Assembly: GCF_024359545.1 (NCBI RefSeq)
Contig: NZ_JAKQZG010000014.1
Location: forward strand, 1 to 64,000
Length of the DNA: 64,000 bases
Reading direction: 5' to 3'
Source: Jiella marina
GTDB lineage: Bacteria > Pseudomonadota > Alphaproteobacteria > Rhizobiales > Rhizobiaceae
Under the pieces are notes generated by a model that worked only from the letters and a program-made list of their open reading frames with translations, was not told the DNA's origin and did no database searches. The position numbers and the translations under genes are program-made. Shown one piece after another: positions 7,665 to 15,024 of this stretch (positions within the stretch are counted from its first letter, which is position 1; every line of letters begins with the position of its first letter).

Positions 7665-7695
7665 TTGGAATTGGAAATCTAAATTCCAATTCCAA
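7665..7695 (+). promoter_or_regulatory. Perfect 12-bp inverted repeat at a ribosome binding site
   Basis: TTGGAATTGGAA (7665-7676) and TTCCAATTCCAA (7684-7695) form a perfect 12-bp stem with a 7-base loop. Each arm is also two TTGGAA units. The right arm ends 2 bases before the GAGGAG ribosome site (7698-7703) of the next gene. It could be an operator or an mRNA hairpin controlling translation. It lacks a U-tract, so it is not a standard terminator. Confidence 0.6.
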
Positions 7696-7709
7696 CAGAG
7701 GAGTAAGCG

Positions 7710-8228
7710 ATGGCAAAAAGCTGGGCGGACTACAAACGGGAAGCGAAGGAACGGGCAAAGGCCGCTGCCAAGGGAATGCCTGACTTGGCAGACCCCTACC
7801 TCAAGCGAACCTTCGCGGCATTCTTCGAAGCTGACACGGCTAACGATGCCGATGGAGGCGACTGGAGCGAGATCACCGAAATGCTGGGCTACGGTGGCGT
7901 TCACCTGCCGAGCTTCGCTGAAAATACGTGGCCGGAGTTCGAAGGCTCGAACCTTCAGGCAAGTGGGGTGATCAATCGCGGCGCACTTGGTCGGGCCGAA
8001 GCGCTCGCCGACGCCATGCAAGACGGGCTCCGCATCCTCGCGGAGAAGATCAACCGCTTCAAGCGTGAAGAGATCGAGGCCCGGATCACCGAACTGGAAA
8101 AGTCCGATCTTTCTGACCCGGCCGCCAAGAAACGCGCCCTCGAAGAGATCGTCGAACTGAACCGCATTGAGGCGCGGCTGGCGAAGTCCGTCCGCCTGAC
8201 GATCCCGGTCTATGAAATCAAGGGCTGA
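7710..8228 (+). CDS. Unknown phage protein, 172 residues
   Basis: A 172-residue soluble protein with a good GAGGAG ribosome site 6 bases before its ATG. The N terminus is basic and helical (MAKSWADYKREAKERAKAAAKG), the middle is acidic and aromatic (DGGDWSEITEMLGYGGVHLP), and residues about 95-160 form a long charged helix (EKINRFKREEIEARITELEKSD...). The end (SVRLTIPVYEIKG) could be a beta strand. No signal peptide, membrane segment or catalytic motif is visible and I do not recognise the family. The perfect inverted repeat just upstream suggests its expression is controlled. Confidence 0.75.
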   Translation: MAKSWADYKREAKERAKAAAKGMPDLADPYLKRTFAAFFEADTANDADGGDWSEITEMLGYGGVHLPSFAENTWPEFEGSNLQASGVINRGALGRAEALADAMQDGLRILAEKINRFKREEIEARITELEKSDLSDPAAKKRALEEIVELNRIEARLAKSVRLTIPVYEIKG

Positions 8229-8325
8229 AAAGCCTGCGATACCTGCCGACGCGGTTGCAGCCGCGCCGACAGAGGAAAGTGCAGTCCATACACTTCAGCG
8301 CCCATAGGGCAGAAAGAACCATAGC

Positions 8326-8820
8326 ATGAATGCGACATACACGCACGAAGAGATGACAAGGGAAGCCTACGCAGCACTTCTCATGTCAGAGATTGGCGAT
8401 CGCGATCTAGTCAAGACCGTCAGGACAGCTGACTTCTATCATCTAGAGTATATCAATTCGCCGGTTGGACTCGTCGTTCTTGCGCATCACGGGATGAATG
8501 GTTGCGAAGCCATTCACCCCGCCGCATTCGACTTCGAAGCCGCGACCGGCCTCAAGCCGTTGGACACCGAGCCGGTTCCAGGTGTCGCTTCGAACTTCTT
8601 GCGGCATTCTATCAGGCGCAGACAGACGGGCTCCCTCGTCCTTGCCGCTTGCGGGCGGATGATCCATGCAGGCGAGCCCGAAGCCCCCGGTTTCAGAATG
8701 GACTTTGGCAGATTGGAGGCAACGGAAAACGCGGCCGGCCTTGTTGTCGCAGCGCTGAAGGACAGGACTGCCTACGTCATTCGGCCCTCGCTCGACATGG
8801 ATTTGGAGGGTGGAGAATGA
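8326..8820 (+). CDS. Unknown phage protein, 164 residues
   Basis: A 164-residue protein with ATG at 8326; the ribosome site is weak (AGAAAGA). The opening MNATYTHEEMTREAYAALLMSEIGD looks helical, the middle alternates hydrophobic strands (SPVGLVVLAHHGMNG) and the C-terminal part ends in RPSLDMDLEGGE. Two neighbouring His (AHHG) and a Cys are present but form no known motif. A 97-bp gap separates it from the previous gene and its stop overlaps the next ATG by 4 bases, so these two are translationally coupled. Function unknown. Confidence 0.65.
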   Translation: MNATYTHEEMTREAYAALLMSEIGDRDLVKTVRTADFYHLEYINSPVGLVVLAHHGMNGCEAIHPAAFDFEAATGLKPLDTEPVPGVASNFLRHSIRRRQTGSLVLAACGRMIHAGEPEAPGFRMDFGRLEATENAAGLVVAALKDRTAYVIRPSLDMDLEGGE

Positions 8821-9071
8821 CCCTTTCACCCGAAATGCAGAAACTTATTGCCAGCGTCACAGCTCGGTCAGAAAGAAGTGAGCTTAAATCCGAGATCGAC
8901 AGCGTGATTGACGTGATCGGCGACGCGCATGACGCCCTCTATCCGCTCACGCAGAACGCGTCCGGCTATCTCACGATCAAGGCCAGCGAAGCCTACCTCG
9001 CGATCGAGAACGCGATGGGTATTCTCTGCGATATGGCTGAACGCCTGAGTGACACGACCGAAGCGGCTTGA
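8817..9071 (+). CDS. Unknown small phage protein, 84 residues
   Basis: ATG at 8817 overlaps the previous stop (ATGA). The 84-residue product (MTLSPEMQKLIASVTARSERSELKSEID...) is almost wholly helical, with heptad-like spacing and no Cys-rich or membrane part except one internal Cys. A much longer frame beginning at 8502 in the same register would overlap the previous gene by 319 bases and is not used. A hairpin terminator follows 24 bases after the stop, ending this gene group. Family unknown. Confidence 0.65.
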   Translation: MTLSPEMQKLIASVTARSERSELKSEIDSVIDVIGDAHDALYPLTQNASGYLTIKASEAYLAIENAMGILCDMAERLSDTTEAA

Positions 9072-9095
9072 AGCGCGTTCCGGCATAACAAAGAG

Positions 9096-9119
9096 AAGGG
9101 CTGGCTATCGCCGGCCCTT
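9096..9119. terminator. Bidirectional hairpin terminator between convergent genes
   Basis: AAGGGCTGGC (9096-9105) pairs with GCCGGCCCTT (9110-9119) as a 10-bp stem with one G-U pair and a TATC loop. It is followed by T-rich sequence on the plus strand and preceded by an A-rich run (U-rich on the minus strand). It sits between the stop of the 84-residue gene and the stop of the convergent 44-residue gene. Confidence 0.8.
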
Positions 9120-9130
9120 TTGCTTCTTCG

Positions 9131-9265
9131 TCAGATCAAAGACCGAGCTACGTCGAAAATCTGCGCAAGATCAGCGACGAAGCCCACTAAAGCCGCAATC
9201 GAGATAATGGTCGCGGCCATTGTCGAATATAGCGATTTGCGGGAGCGCTTACGCTTTGCGGCCAT
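9131..9265 (-). CDS. Small single-span membrane protein, 44 residues
   Basis: On the minus strand an ATG (9263-9265) lies 8 bases after a perfect AAGGAG ribosome site (9274-9279). The 44-residue product begins MAAKRKRSRKSLYS, strongly basic, then has one hydrophobic helix (TMAATIISIAALVGFVADL) and a short tail. The positive-inside rule predicts a cytoplasmic N terminus. It converges on the phage gene group and shares the terminator at 9096-9119. The family is unknown; small membrane proteins at prophage edges are sometimes exclusion or toxin proteins, but nothing here shows that. Confidence 0.6.
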   Translation of the reverse strand: MAAKRKRSRKSLYSTMAATIISIAALVGFVADLAQIFDVARSLI

Positions 9266-9433
9266 CTGACAGACTCCTTCATTGATCGAATGAGCGTCAG
9301 GGGCAGAATGTTTGTCGGACTCTCAGGACTGGCTGTCAAATTCGCGACGGGCCGAATTCCTGTCGTGAGACGAGTTATAGGTCTGACAACTAGCTGATGG
9401 CGCTATCCGCGCCGCTGATTTTCGGACAGCGGG

Positions 9434-9442
9434 TTATCCACA
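9434..9442 (+). promoter_or_regulatory. DnaA-box-like sequence TTATCCACA
   Basis: A perfect match to the classical DnaA box TTATNCACA. A second copy, TTATTCACA, in the same orientation begins 54 bp downstream (9488-9496). The two lie in the roughly 310-bp gene-free stretch between the 44-residue gene and the tRNA. Two sites are too few for a normal origin. Confidence 0.5.
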
Positions 9443-9487
9443 GTTCATCTTCGCCGCGAAGGCACCGGTTGCCGCCGCCGCTGTAAC

Positions 9488-9496
9488 TTATTCACA
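9488..9496 (+). promoter_or_regulatory. Second DnaA-box-like sequence TTATTCACA
   Basis: The second match to TTATNCACA, same orientation as the first. Apart from these two sites the stretch 9266-9576 shows nothing certain; it is close to the prophage junction and somewhat less GC-rich than the chromosome. Confidence 0.5.
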
Positions 9497-9576
9497 GGTG
9501 GATCATCCCCAAAACTGCTACACTTGGAGCAGAGAGCGAATCTCTAACTCTCTGATTTTAATGAAGAAAAGAAGGT

Positions 9577-9650
9577 TGGCTGGGGAACCTGGATTCGAAC
9601 CAGGACTAACGGAGTCAGAGTCCGCTGGTCTACCGTTAACCTATTCCCCA
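9577..9650 (-). tRNA. tRNA-Gln (anticodon CUG)
   Basis: On the minus strand a full cloverleaf can be folded: acceptor TGGGGAA/TTCCCCA with discriminator G and encoded CCA (complement of 9577-9579), D arm with GGTTAACGGTAGA, anticodon stem GCGGA/TCCGT around loop CTCTGAC (anticodon CTG), and T arm CCTGG-TTCGAAT-CCAGG. It decodes CAG. The CCA is encoded in the gene. Its 3' end faces the prophage, the side where tRNA-targeting integrases usually insert, so the T arm and CCA end are the likely attachment core; the other copy would lie left of the window. Confidence 0.95.
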
Positions 9651-10041
9651 GCATGCGCCCCAGATAGGAACGCTAAAGAACAGCACGATACTGCATCAAG
9701 ATCGGCTATTGCCGAGTGATATGAGTAGCCTTGGCCGTTCGTCGGGCGTCATATAACGATCTTGCGGGCGCGTGTGAACCCTCATGGCCGAAAAATTGTG
9801 TACCTGGGAGACTTGCCTGCAGAGGTTCTTGTGAGCGGCTGACGCCTCGACCGGCGGAGGACCAAGCTGATCCGGGCGGACGCCGCCTTCTTGATGCATT
9901 CGTCTTGTCACCCTCGGGATTGCCCCCTGAGCGAGCCCCCGGCGCGACCGCCTCTGATTCCGGTTGATGCAGGCTTTCGGAATTATCCGCGGTGGCGGCT
10001 AATCGATGGCGATCGGGTGGTTTCTCCCCTACCTTCCGGCC
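9651..10041. other. Gene-free stretch between tRNA-Gln and the helicase gene
   Basis: About 390 bp. A short perfect hairpin (TCGGC-TATT-GCCGA, 9702-9715) lies about 50 bases upstream of the tRNA on its own strand. The rest should contain the tRNA promoter and the divergent promoter of the helicase operon. I see no credible protein gene, repeat or strong promoter motif. Confidence 0.5.
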
Positions 10042-12606
10042 ATGACCGCCCGCCCTGCTCTTTCCGCCGATGACAACGCGCCGATCCTCCTGCCTGAGCC
10101 ATTTCTCAAATGGTTTGCCGGACATGGCTGGGCGCCACGGCTACATCAGCTGGAATTGCTGCGAAGGGCCGAAGCCGGAGCGTCAGTGCTCTTGATCGCA
10201 CCGACAGGGGCGGGCAAGACGCTTGCCGGTTTCCTGCCGGCGCTGGTCGATCTGTCGCGACGCCGCAGGCGCAAGCCGGGGGAGCGGGCTCGCGGCGTGC
10301 ACACCCTCTATGTGTCGCCCCTCAAGGCGCTCGCCACCGACATCCAGCGCAATCTGGAGCGCCCGGTCACCGAGATCGGCCTGTCCGTCTCGCTTGAAAG
10401 CCGCACCGGCGACACGTCCCAGGTGCGGCGGCAGCGCCAGAAGCTCAAGCCCCCGGACATTCTTCTGACGACGCCAGAACAGCTGGCGCTGCTCATCGCT
10501 TCGAAGGACGCAGAGACCTTCTTTTCCGATCTGCGCTACGTGGTGTTCGACGAGCTGCACTCGCTGGTCACCTCCAAACGCGGTCATCTCCTGGCGCTGG
10601 GGCTCGCACGGCTGAGGAAACTGCGTCCTGAGCTTCAGACCATCGGGTTGTCCGCCACGGTCTCCGAGCCGGCAGAACTCTGTCGTTGGCTTGTGGCACA
10701 ATCACCCGGCGCCGCGCCGCAGGCTGATCTGATCACGGTGGCAGGCGGAGCCAAGCCGGAGATCACCATTCTGGAATCGGAAGAGCGCGTGCCCTGGCAG
10801 GGCCACTCGGCGCGATATGCCCTGCCGGAAATCTACGCGGCGATCAAGGCGCACAAGACGACGCTGCTCTTCGTAAACACCCGCAGCCAGGCCGAGTTTC
10901 TGTTCCAGGAACTGTGGCGGATCAACGAGGACACGCTGTCGATCGCGCTGCATCACGGTTCGCTCGATGTCGGCCAGCGGCGCAAGGTGGAAGCGGCCAT
11001 GGCGAAGAATGAGTTGCGGGCCGTGGTGGCGACCTCGACACTCGACCTCGGCATCGACTGGGGCGATGTCGATCTCGTCGTCCATGTGGGCGCGCCGAAG
11101 GGCGCCTCGCGGCTGGCCCAGCGGATCGGCCGGGCGAACCACCGGATGGACGAGCCCTCCAAGGCGATCCTCGTCCCCGCCAACCGCTTCGAGGTGATGG
11201 AATGCCGCGCGGCCCTCGACGCCAATTATCTCGGCGCCCAGGACACGCCCCCGCTACGGGACGGCGCGCTCGACGTGCTCGCCCAGCACATGCTCGGCAT
11301 GGCCGTCGCTGGGCCGTTTCGTTCGGACGATCTTTATGTCGAAGTCATTTCCGCTGCGCCCTATGCCGCCCTGTCCCGCGAAGCCTTCGACCGGATCGTC
11401 GAGTTCGTGGCGACGGGCGGCTATGCGCTCAAGGTCTATGAGCGCTATGCCAAGATCCGGCTCACCGAAGACGGCACCTGGCGCCTGACTCATCCGCGTT
11501 TCGCGCAGCAATACAGAATGAACGCCGGCACGATCATCGAGGCGCCGATGCTGGAGATCCGGCTGATCCGGCGGCGGACCCGCTCGGCGATCGCCCGGGG
11601 CGGACGACCGCTCGGCAAGATCGAGGAGGCATTTCTCGAAACGCTCGCGCCCGGCGATACTTTCCTCTTTGCCGGCGAAGTCCTCAAGTTCGAGGGCATC
11701 TTCGAGACTTCGTGCCTCGTCACCAAGGCAGCCAGCGAAGAGCCGAAGGTGCCCTATTATGGCGGCTCGAAATTTCCGCTCACCACCTATCTCGCCAAGG
11801 AGGTGCGGGCGATGCTCGCCGATCCGGCGCGCTGGTCGGCGCTGCCCGATCAGGTCTCCGAGTGGCTCGCGATCCAGGCGAGAAAGTCCCTCATTCCAGG
11901 GCCCGACGACCTCCTTGTCGAGACCTTTCCGAATGGCCGGCTGTCCCACATGGTGCTCTATCCCTTCGAGGGGCGCCTCGCCCACCAGACGCTCGGGATG
12001 CTGCTGACTCGCCGGCTGGAGCGCGCCCGGGCGATGCCGCTCGGCTTCGTTGCCACCGACTACGCCATCTCGATCTGGGGCCGCCGCGACATGGGCGCGA
12101 TGATCGCCGACGGCTCGCTCTCCCTCGACGCCCTGTTCGACGAGGACATGCTGGGCGACGACCTCGAAGACTGGATGGCCGATTCCTGGCTCCTGAAGCG
12201 CACCTTCCGGCAATGCGCGGTGATTTCGGGGCTGATCGAGCGGCGCCATCCAGGCCAGGAGAAGACTGGCCGCCAGGTGACCGTTTCCACCGACCTCGTC
12301 TACGACGTCCTCAGAGCCCACGAGCCCGATCACATCCTTCTGCAGGCAACATGGGCCGACGCCGCAACCGGCCTCCTCGACGTCACGCGCGTGTCGGACC
12401 TCCTCGCCCGCATCAAACATCACATCGTCCACAAGGACCTCGACCAGATTTCGCCGCTCGCCGTGCCGGTGATGCTCGAAATCGGTCGCGAAAGCGTCGT
12501 CGGCGAAGCACGAGACGAAGCGCTTCGCGAAGCTTCGCAGGAGGCGATGATCGCGCTGGCGATGGGGGAGATCAGGGATGACGGCGCCCGGGACGCGGGA
12601 TCGTGA
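10042..12606 (+). CDS. Lhr-like ligase-associated DEXH-box DNA helicase
   Basis: An 854-residue superfamily 2 helicase. Walker A is APTGAGKT (53-60), the DEXH box is DELH (170-173), and motif III LSATV follows. The helicase C domain holds VVATSTLDLGIDWGDVDLVVHVGAPKG and QRIGRANHR, and the C terminus carries the DEAD-associated domain typical of Lhr proteins. This form matches the ligase-associated DNA damage response helicase family, found with a metallophosphoesterase, as here. I use the ATG at 10042; an in-frame start 36 bases earlier adds residues not expected in the family. Its usual partners, an ATP-dependent ligase and an exonuclease, are not adjacent. Confidence 0.9.
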   Translation: MTARPALSADDNAPILLPEPFLKWFAGHGWAPRLHQLELLRRAEAGASVLLIAPTGAGKTLAGFLPALVDLSRRRRRKPGERARGVHTLYVSPLKALATDIQRNLERPVTEIGLSVSLESRTGDTSQVRRQRQKLKPPDILLTTPEQLALLIASKDAETFFSDLRYVVFDELHSLVTSKRGHLLALGLARLRKLRPELQTIGLSATVSEPAELCRWLVAQSPGAAPQADLITVAGGAKPEITILESEERVPWQGHSARYALPEIYAAIKAHKTTLLFVNTRSQAEFLFQELWRINEDTLSIALHHGSLDVGQRRKVEAAMAKNELRAVVATSTLDLGIDWGDVDLVVHVGAPKGASRLAQRIGRANHRMDEPSKAILVPANRFEVMECRAALDANYLGAQDTPPLRDGALDVLAQHMLGMAVAGPFRSDDLYVEVISAAPYAALSREAFDRIVEFVATGGYALKVYERYAKIRLTEDGTWRLTHPRFAQQYRMNAGTIIEAPMLEIRLIRRRTRSAIARGGRPLGKIEEAFLETLAPGDTFLFAGEVLKFEGIFETSCLVTKAASEEPKVPYYGGSKFPLTTYLAKEVRAMLADPARWSALPDQVSEWLAIQARKSLIPGPDDLLVETFPNGRLSHMVLYPFEGRLAHQTLGMLLTRRLERARAMPLGFVATDYAISIWGRRDMGAMIADGSLSLDALFDEDMLGDDLEDWMADSWLLKRTFRQCAVISGLIERRHPGQEKTGRQVTVSTDLVYDVLRAHEPDHILLQATWADAATGLLDVTRVSDLLARIKHHIVHKDLDQISPLAVPVMLEIGRESVVGEARDEALREASQEAMIALAMGEIRDDGARDAGS

Positions 12607-12755
12607 GAATCTACCGGCTGCGCCCTGCGGTGCCGGGTCGCAGCTTCGCCCTCCCGACGAAATCCTGCTTGCGCTTTCTGCCCGCCATGATTCAAACAAG
12701 AACGAAACGCGAATCATGGACGTCCAGCGAGACGTCGGGACACGGGATTGCGGCG

Positions 12756-13463
12756 ATGAACGCTTTGGCGCGGCGGCTGAAGCAGGGAGAGTGCGAAGGT
12801 CTGGCGATGCGGCTCGGCGGCGAAGCTGTGGTCTGTGACCCCGCTGGCGTCCTGCATCTCGTCGAGGCGAACACCTTGGTCGTCTCCGACCTCCATCTGG
12901 AAAAAGGGGCGGCCTTTGCCCGCCGCGGCATGTTCCTGCCGCCCTATGACACGGCGGCAACGCTTTCGCTTCTTGCCTCGACGCTGGATCGCTACCGGCC
13001 CTCACGCGTCATCTGCCTGGGAGATTCCTTTCACGATCGCGACGGTGCAGCGCTGATGCCGGCACCCGAGCGTGAGCGCCTTGCCACGTTGATGAAAGGC
13101 CGCGACTGGATCTGGATCACCGGCAATCACGACCCCCTGCCCCCGCGAGGCCTCGGCGGAGAGACCTTGACCGAGATCAGCGTCGGTGCGCTCTCCTTCC
13201 GCCACGAGCCGAGCGCCGGGCCGCGGCGTGGCGAGGTCGCCGGACACCTGCATCCGGTCGCACGCCTTGCAGGGCGCGGCTCGCGTCGGGCCTGTTTCGC
13301 CACAGATGGCGAGCGGATGATCCTGCCGTCATTTGGCGTCACCACCGGCGGTCTCAATGTCCTCGATCGGGCGTTTCACGGCATGTTCGACCTGACACGG
13401 GCGATGGCATGCATGATCGGGCACAAGGGAATCTATCCGATCGGGTTTCGAGCGCTGGCCTGA
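12756..13463 (+). CDS. pdeM: Ligase-associated DNA damage response phosphoesterase PdeM
   Basis: A calcineurin-like metallophosphoesterase of 235 residues with all metal motifs: DLH at 45-47, GD at 89-90, GNHD at 123-126 and GHLH at 163-166. It belongs to the PdeM family that travels with the Lhr-like helicase. The frame is open from 12603, overlapping the helicase stop, but residues before Met at 12756 (Arg/Ser-rich, no family similarity) look like read-through of a non-coding spacer, so I start at 12756. The true start could be upstream, as no strong ribosome site is seen. The C-terminal segment (HGMFDLTRAMACMIGHKGIYPIGFRAL) also fits the family. Confidence 0.85.
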   Translation: MNALARRLKQGECEGLAMRLGGEAVVCDPAGVLHLVEANTLVVSDLHLEKGAAFARRGMFLPPYDTAATLSLLASTLDRYRPSRVICLGDSFHDRDGAALMPAPERERLATLMKGRDWIWITGNHDPLPPRGLGGETLTEISVGALSFRHEPSAGPRRGEVAGHLHPVARLAGRGSRRACFATDGERMILPSFGVTTGGLNVLDRAFHGMFDLTRAMACMIGHKGIYPIGFRALA

Positions 13464-13491
13464 TGCGCGGGACAGAAACAGAGCCAGAAAT

Positions 13492-14028
13492 TCAGAAGGT
13501 CACGGCGAAGGCGATCACCTGACACGCTGCGACGACGAGCGAAATGGTCAGGCGCAGGGGACCAAACCAGGCCGGCAGCCGCCCGCTCCGGGCAGCCCAC
13601 CAATCCCAAAGGCCTGCGGCGAGAAAGCCGAGCGCGAATCCGGCGAAGACATAGGGCGGCGGCACGAAGACGAGCGCCCAGCCGAACAGCGAGGGGACCA
13701 CCGAGGCAATCAGCGTGCCGATGCTCTGATGGTCCGGGGAGAGGGAATAGCCCCAACGGATGCCGCCGAGGAAGGCGAGGATCGTCGTAGAATAGCCGAC
13801 ATGGGCGAGAACGAGCTGCTGATAGGCGATAAACGCCGAGCCGGCATAGACCAGGAGGCCGGTCGTCGCGACGAAGGGAACCAGCCCGAACAAAGCGAGT
13901 GCCCAGGCTGTGCGTTTATGGTCACGCCTGGTGCTGGAAGACCTCCCGCCTCCGATCTCGGCACTCTGAGGTTGGCCTGATCGGAACTCGGCCGTTTCGT
14001 CTTGCGCCCTGCTCATGAGAGAAGACAT
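13492..14028 (-). CDS. DUF3429 family membrane protein
   Basis: A 178-residue inner-membrane protein with a hydrophilic N terminus of about 40 residues and then about five hydrophobic helices. The conserved DUF3429 features are visible: ALFGLVPFVATTGLLVYAG, QLVLAHVGYSTTILAFLGGIRWGYSL and a C-terminal LRLTISLVVAACQVIAF. The family is common in Proteobacteria and its function is unknown. The start is ATG at 14028 or, less likely, the Met four codons later. It converges with pdeM, with a gap of 28 bases. Confidence 0.8.
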   Translation of the reverse strand: MSSLMSRAQDETAEFRSGQPQSAEIGGGRSSSTRRDHKRTAWALALFGLVPFVATTGLLVYAGSAFIAYQQLVLAHVGYSTTILAFLGGIRWGYSLSPDHQSIGTLIASVVPSLFGWALVFVPPPYVFAGFALGFLAAGLWDWWAARSGRLPAWFGPLRLTISLVVAACQVIAFAVTF

Positions 14029-14076
14029 AGGCTCTGAGGCGCAAAGGCGAAGCGGTCATGCAGCGGGTGAGGACGA

Positions 14077-15024
14077 TCAGTCGCGTTTGAAGACGACGCG
14101 ACCGAACCAGCCGGTAAAGATCGCCAACGCCACCGCCGCAAAACCGTAGATGACGGCATAGTGGGTGGCGAAGTCCGATATCATGCTCTCGAAGCCGGTC
14201 TTGACCACCCAAAGCGGCTCCGAGCTTTCCCGAATGAAGACGCCGCTCTTGAAGAGATAGGCCCGGGCGAGATGCTGTCCTGTGGGCAGACCCGCGGGCA
14301 ATTGCAGATCGGCCCGAAACAGCGTGGGGCTGACGAACTCCACCGAACCGACCGACTGGTTGAAGAGACCCGATCGCTCGCGCAGGCGCCGAAGCGCCGC
14401 GGCGTAGACGTCCGTCTCGTCGGGTTCCAGAGACTGCACCGGCGGCTCGTCACCCGCCGAGCCCGGCTCCGTTTCGGTGACGAGACTCGGCGCGCGCGGC
14501 TGTTCGGCAACGCCCGGTTTGTCGATAGTCGGCTGACCGGCGGGCGCGGGCGCTGCAGCGGAGTTCAGCCGAATATCCTGGATACCGAGCGACAGCCGCC
14601 GACGGAATTCGCGTCGCGTGATGTCGGAGAGCGGCCGCGTCGCCGCAAGTGCATAGGATCCGGGAACGGAGTTGAAGGTCTCCGACCCTCGGTTCACCCA
14701 GACACCCAGCGTGCGTTCCTTTTGCCGCACGACGACCGGACGGCGCGGACCGACGAGCACGACGACGATGTCGTAACGCTGCTGGCGCAGGAGACGGGCG
14801 TCCGCATTGTCGAGGGCCCCGAAAACGACGAGGCGTGCGCCGGTGAAATCCGAGCTGATGGCGATCGTGTCGGTGGAAAGCCCGATCTCGAAGCTCTCCA
14901 CGGCGTCCTGCGCTGCCGCGCCGGACGCCCCATGAAGAAGTGCGAAGGCCAGGACGGCCGCGATGAGCGCGGCAATGCCACCTTCCCGTTTCCTTTGCCG
15001 CAGTCGCACCTGACGTTTCATCAT
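14077..15024 (-). CDS. TIGR02186 family transmembrane protein
   Basis: About 315 residues: an N-terminal signal peptide (ending near HGASGAAAQ), a periplasmic domain with VESFEIGLSTDTIAISSDFTGARLVVFGA, a Pro-rich variable stretch, and a single C-terminal membrane helix (HYAVIYGFAAVALAIFTGWFG) ending with basic residues. This matches the alphaproteobacterial TIGR02186 family, normally encoded next to a TauE-type exporter, as here. The start ATGATG at 15019-15024 overlaps the stop of that exporter gene, so the two are translated together. A frame running on to 16032 is only an open shadow of the exporter gene. The partnership suggests a role with the exporter, but the activity is unknown. Confidence 0.85.
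   Translation of the reverse strand: MMKRQVRLRQRKREGGIAALIAAVLAFALLHGASGAAAQDAVESFEIGLSTDTIAISSDFTGARLVVFGALDNADARLLRQQRYDIVVVLVGPRRPVVVRQKERTLGVWVNRGSETFNSVPGSYALAATRPLSDITRREFRRRLSLGIQDIRLNSAAAPAPAGQPTIDKPGVAEQPRAPSLVTETEPGSAGDEPPVQSLEPDETDVYAAALRRLRERSGLFNQSVGSVEFVSPTLFRADLQLPAGLPTGQHLARAYLFKSGVFIRESSEPLWVVKTGFESMISDFATHYAVIYGFAAVALAIFTGWFGRVVFKRD

Noticed and set aside
9290-9397. 35-residue plus-strand frame MSVRGRMFVGLSG near the prophage end
   Set aside because: No ribosome site before the ATG and no other support.
9498-9719. Open frame with GEPGFEPGLTESESAGLPLTYSP
   Set aside because: This is the well-known false protein from reading across a tRNA gene; it covers the tRNA-Gln on the opposite strand.
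11254-13005. 583-codon minus-strand open frame opposite the helicase and pdeM
   Set aside because: An antisense shadow; both sense genes have complete motifs.
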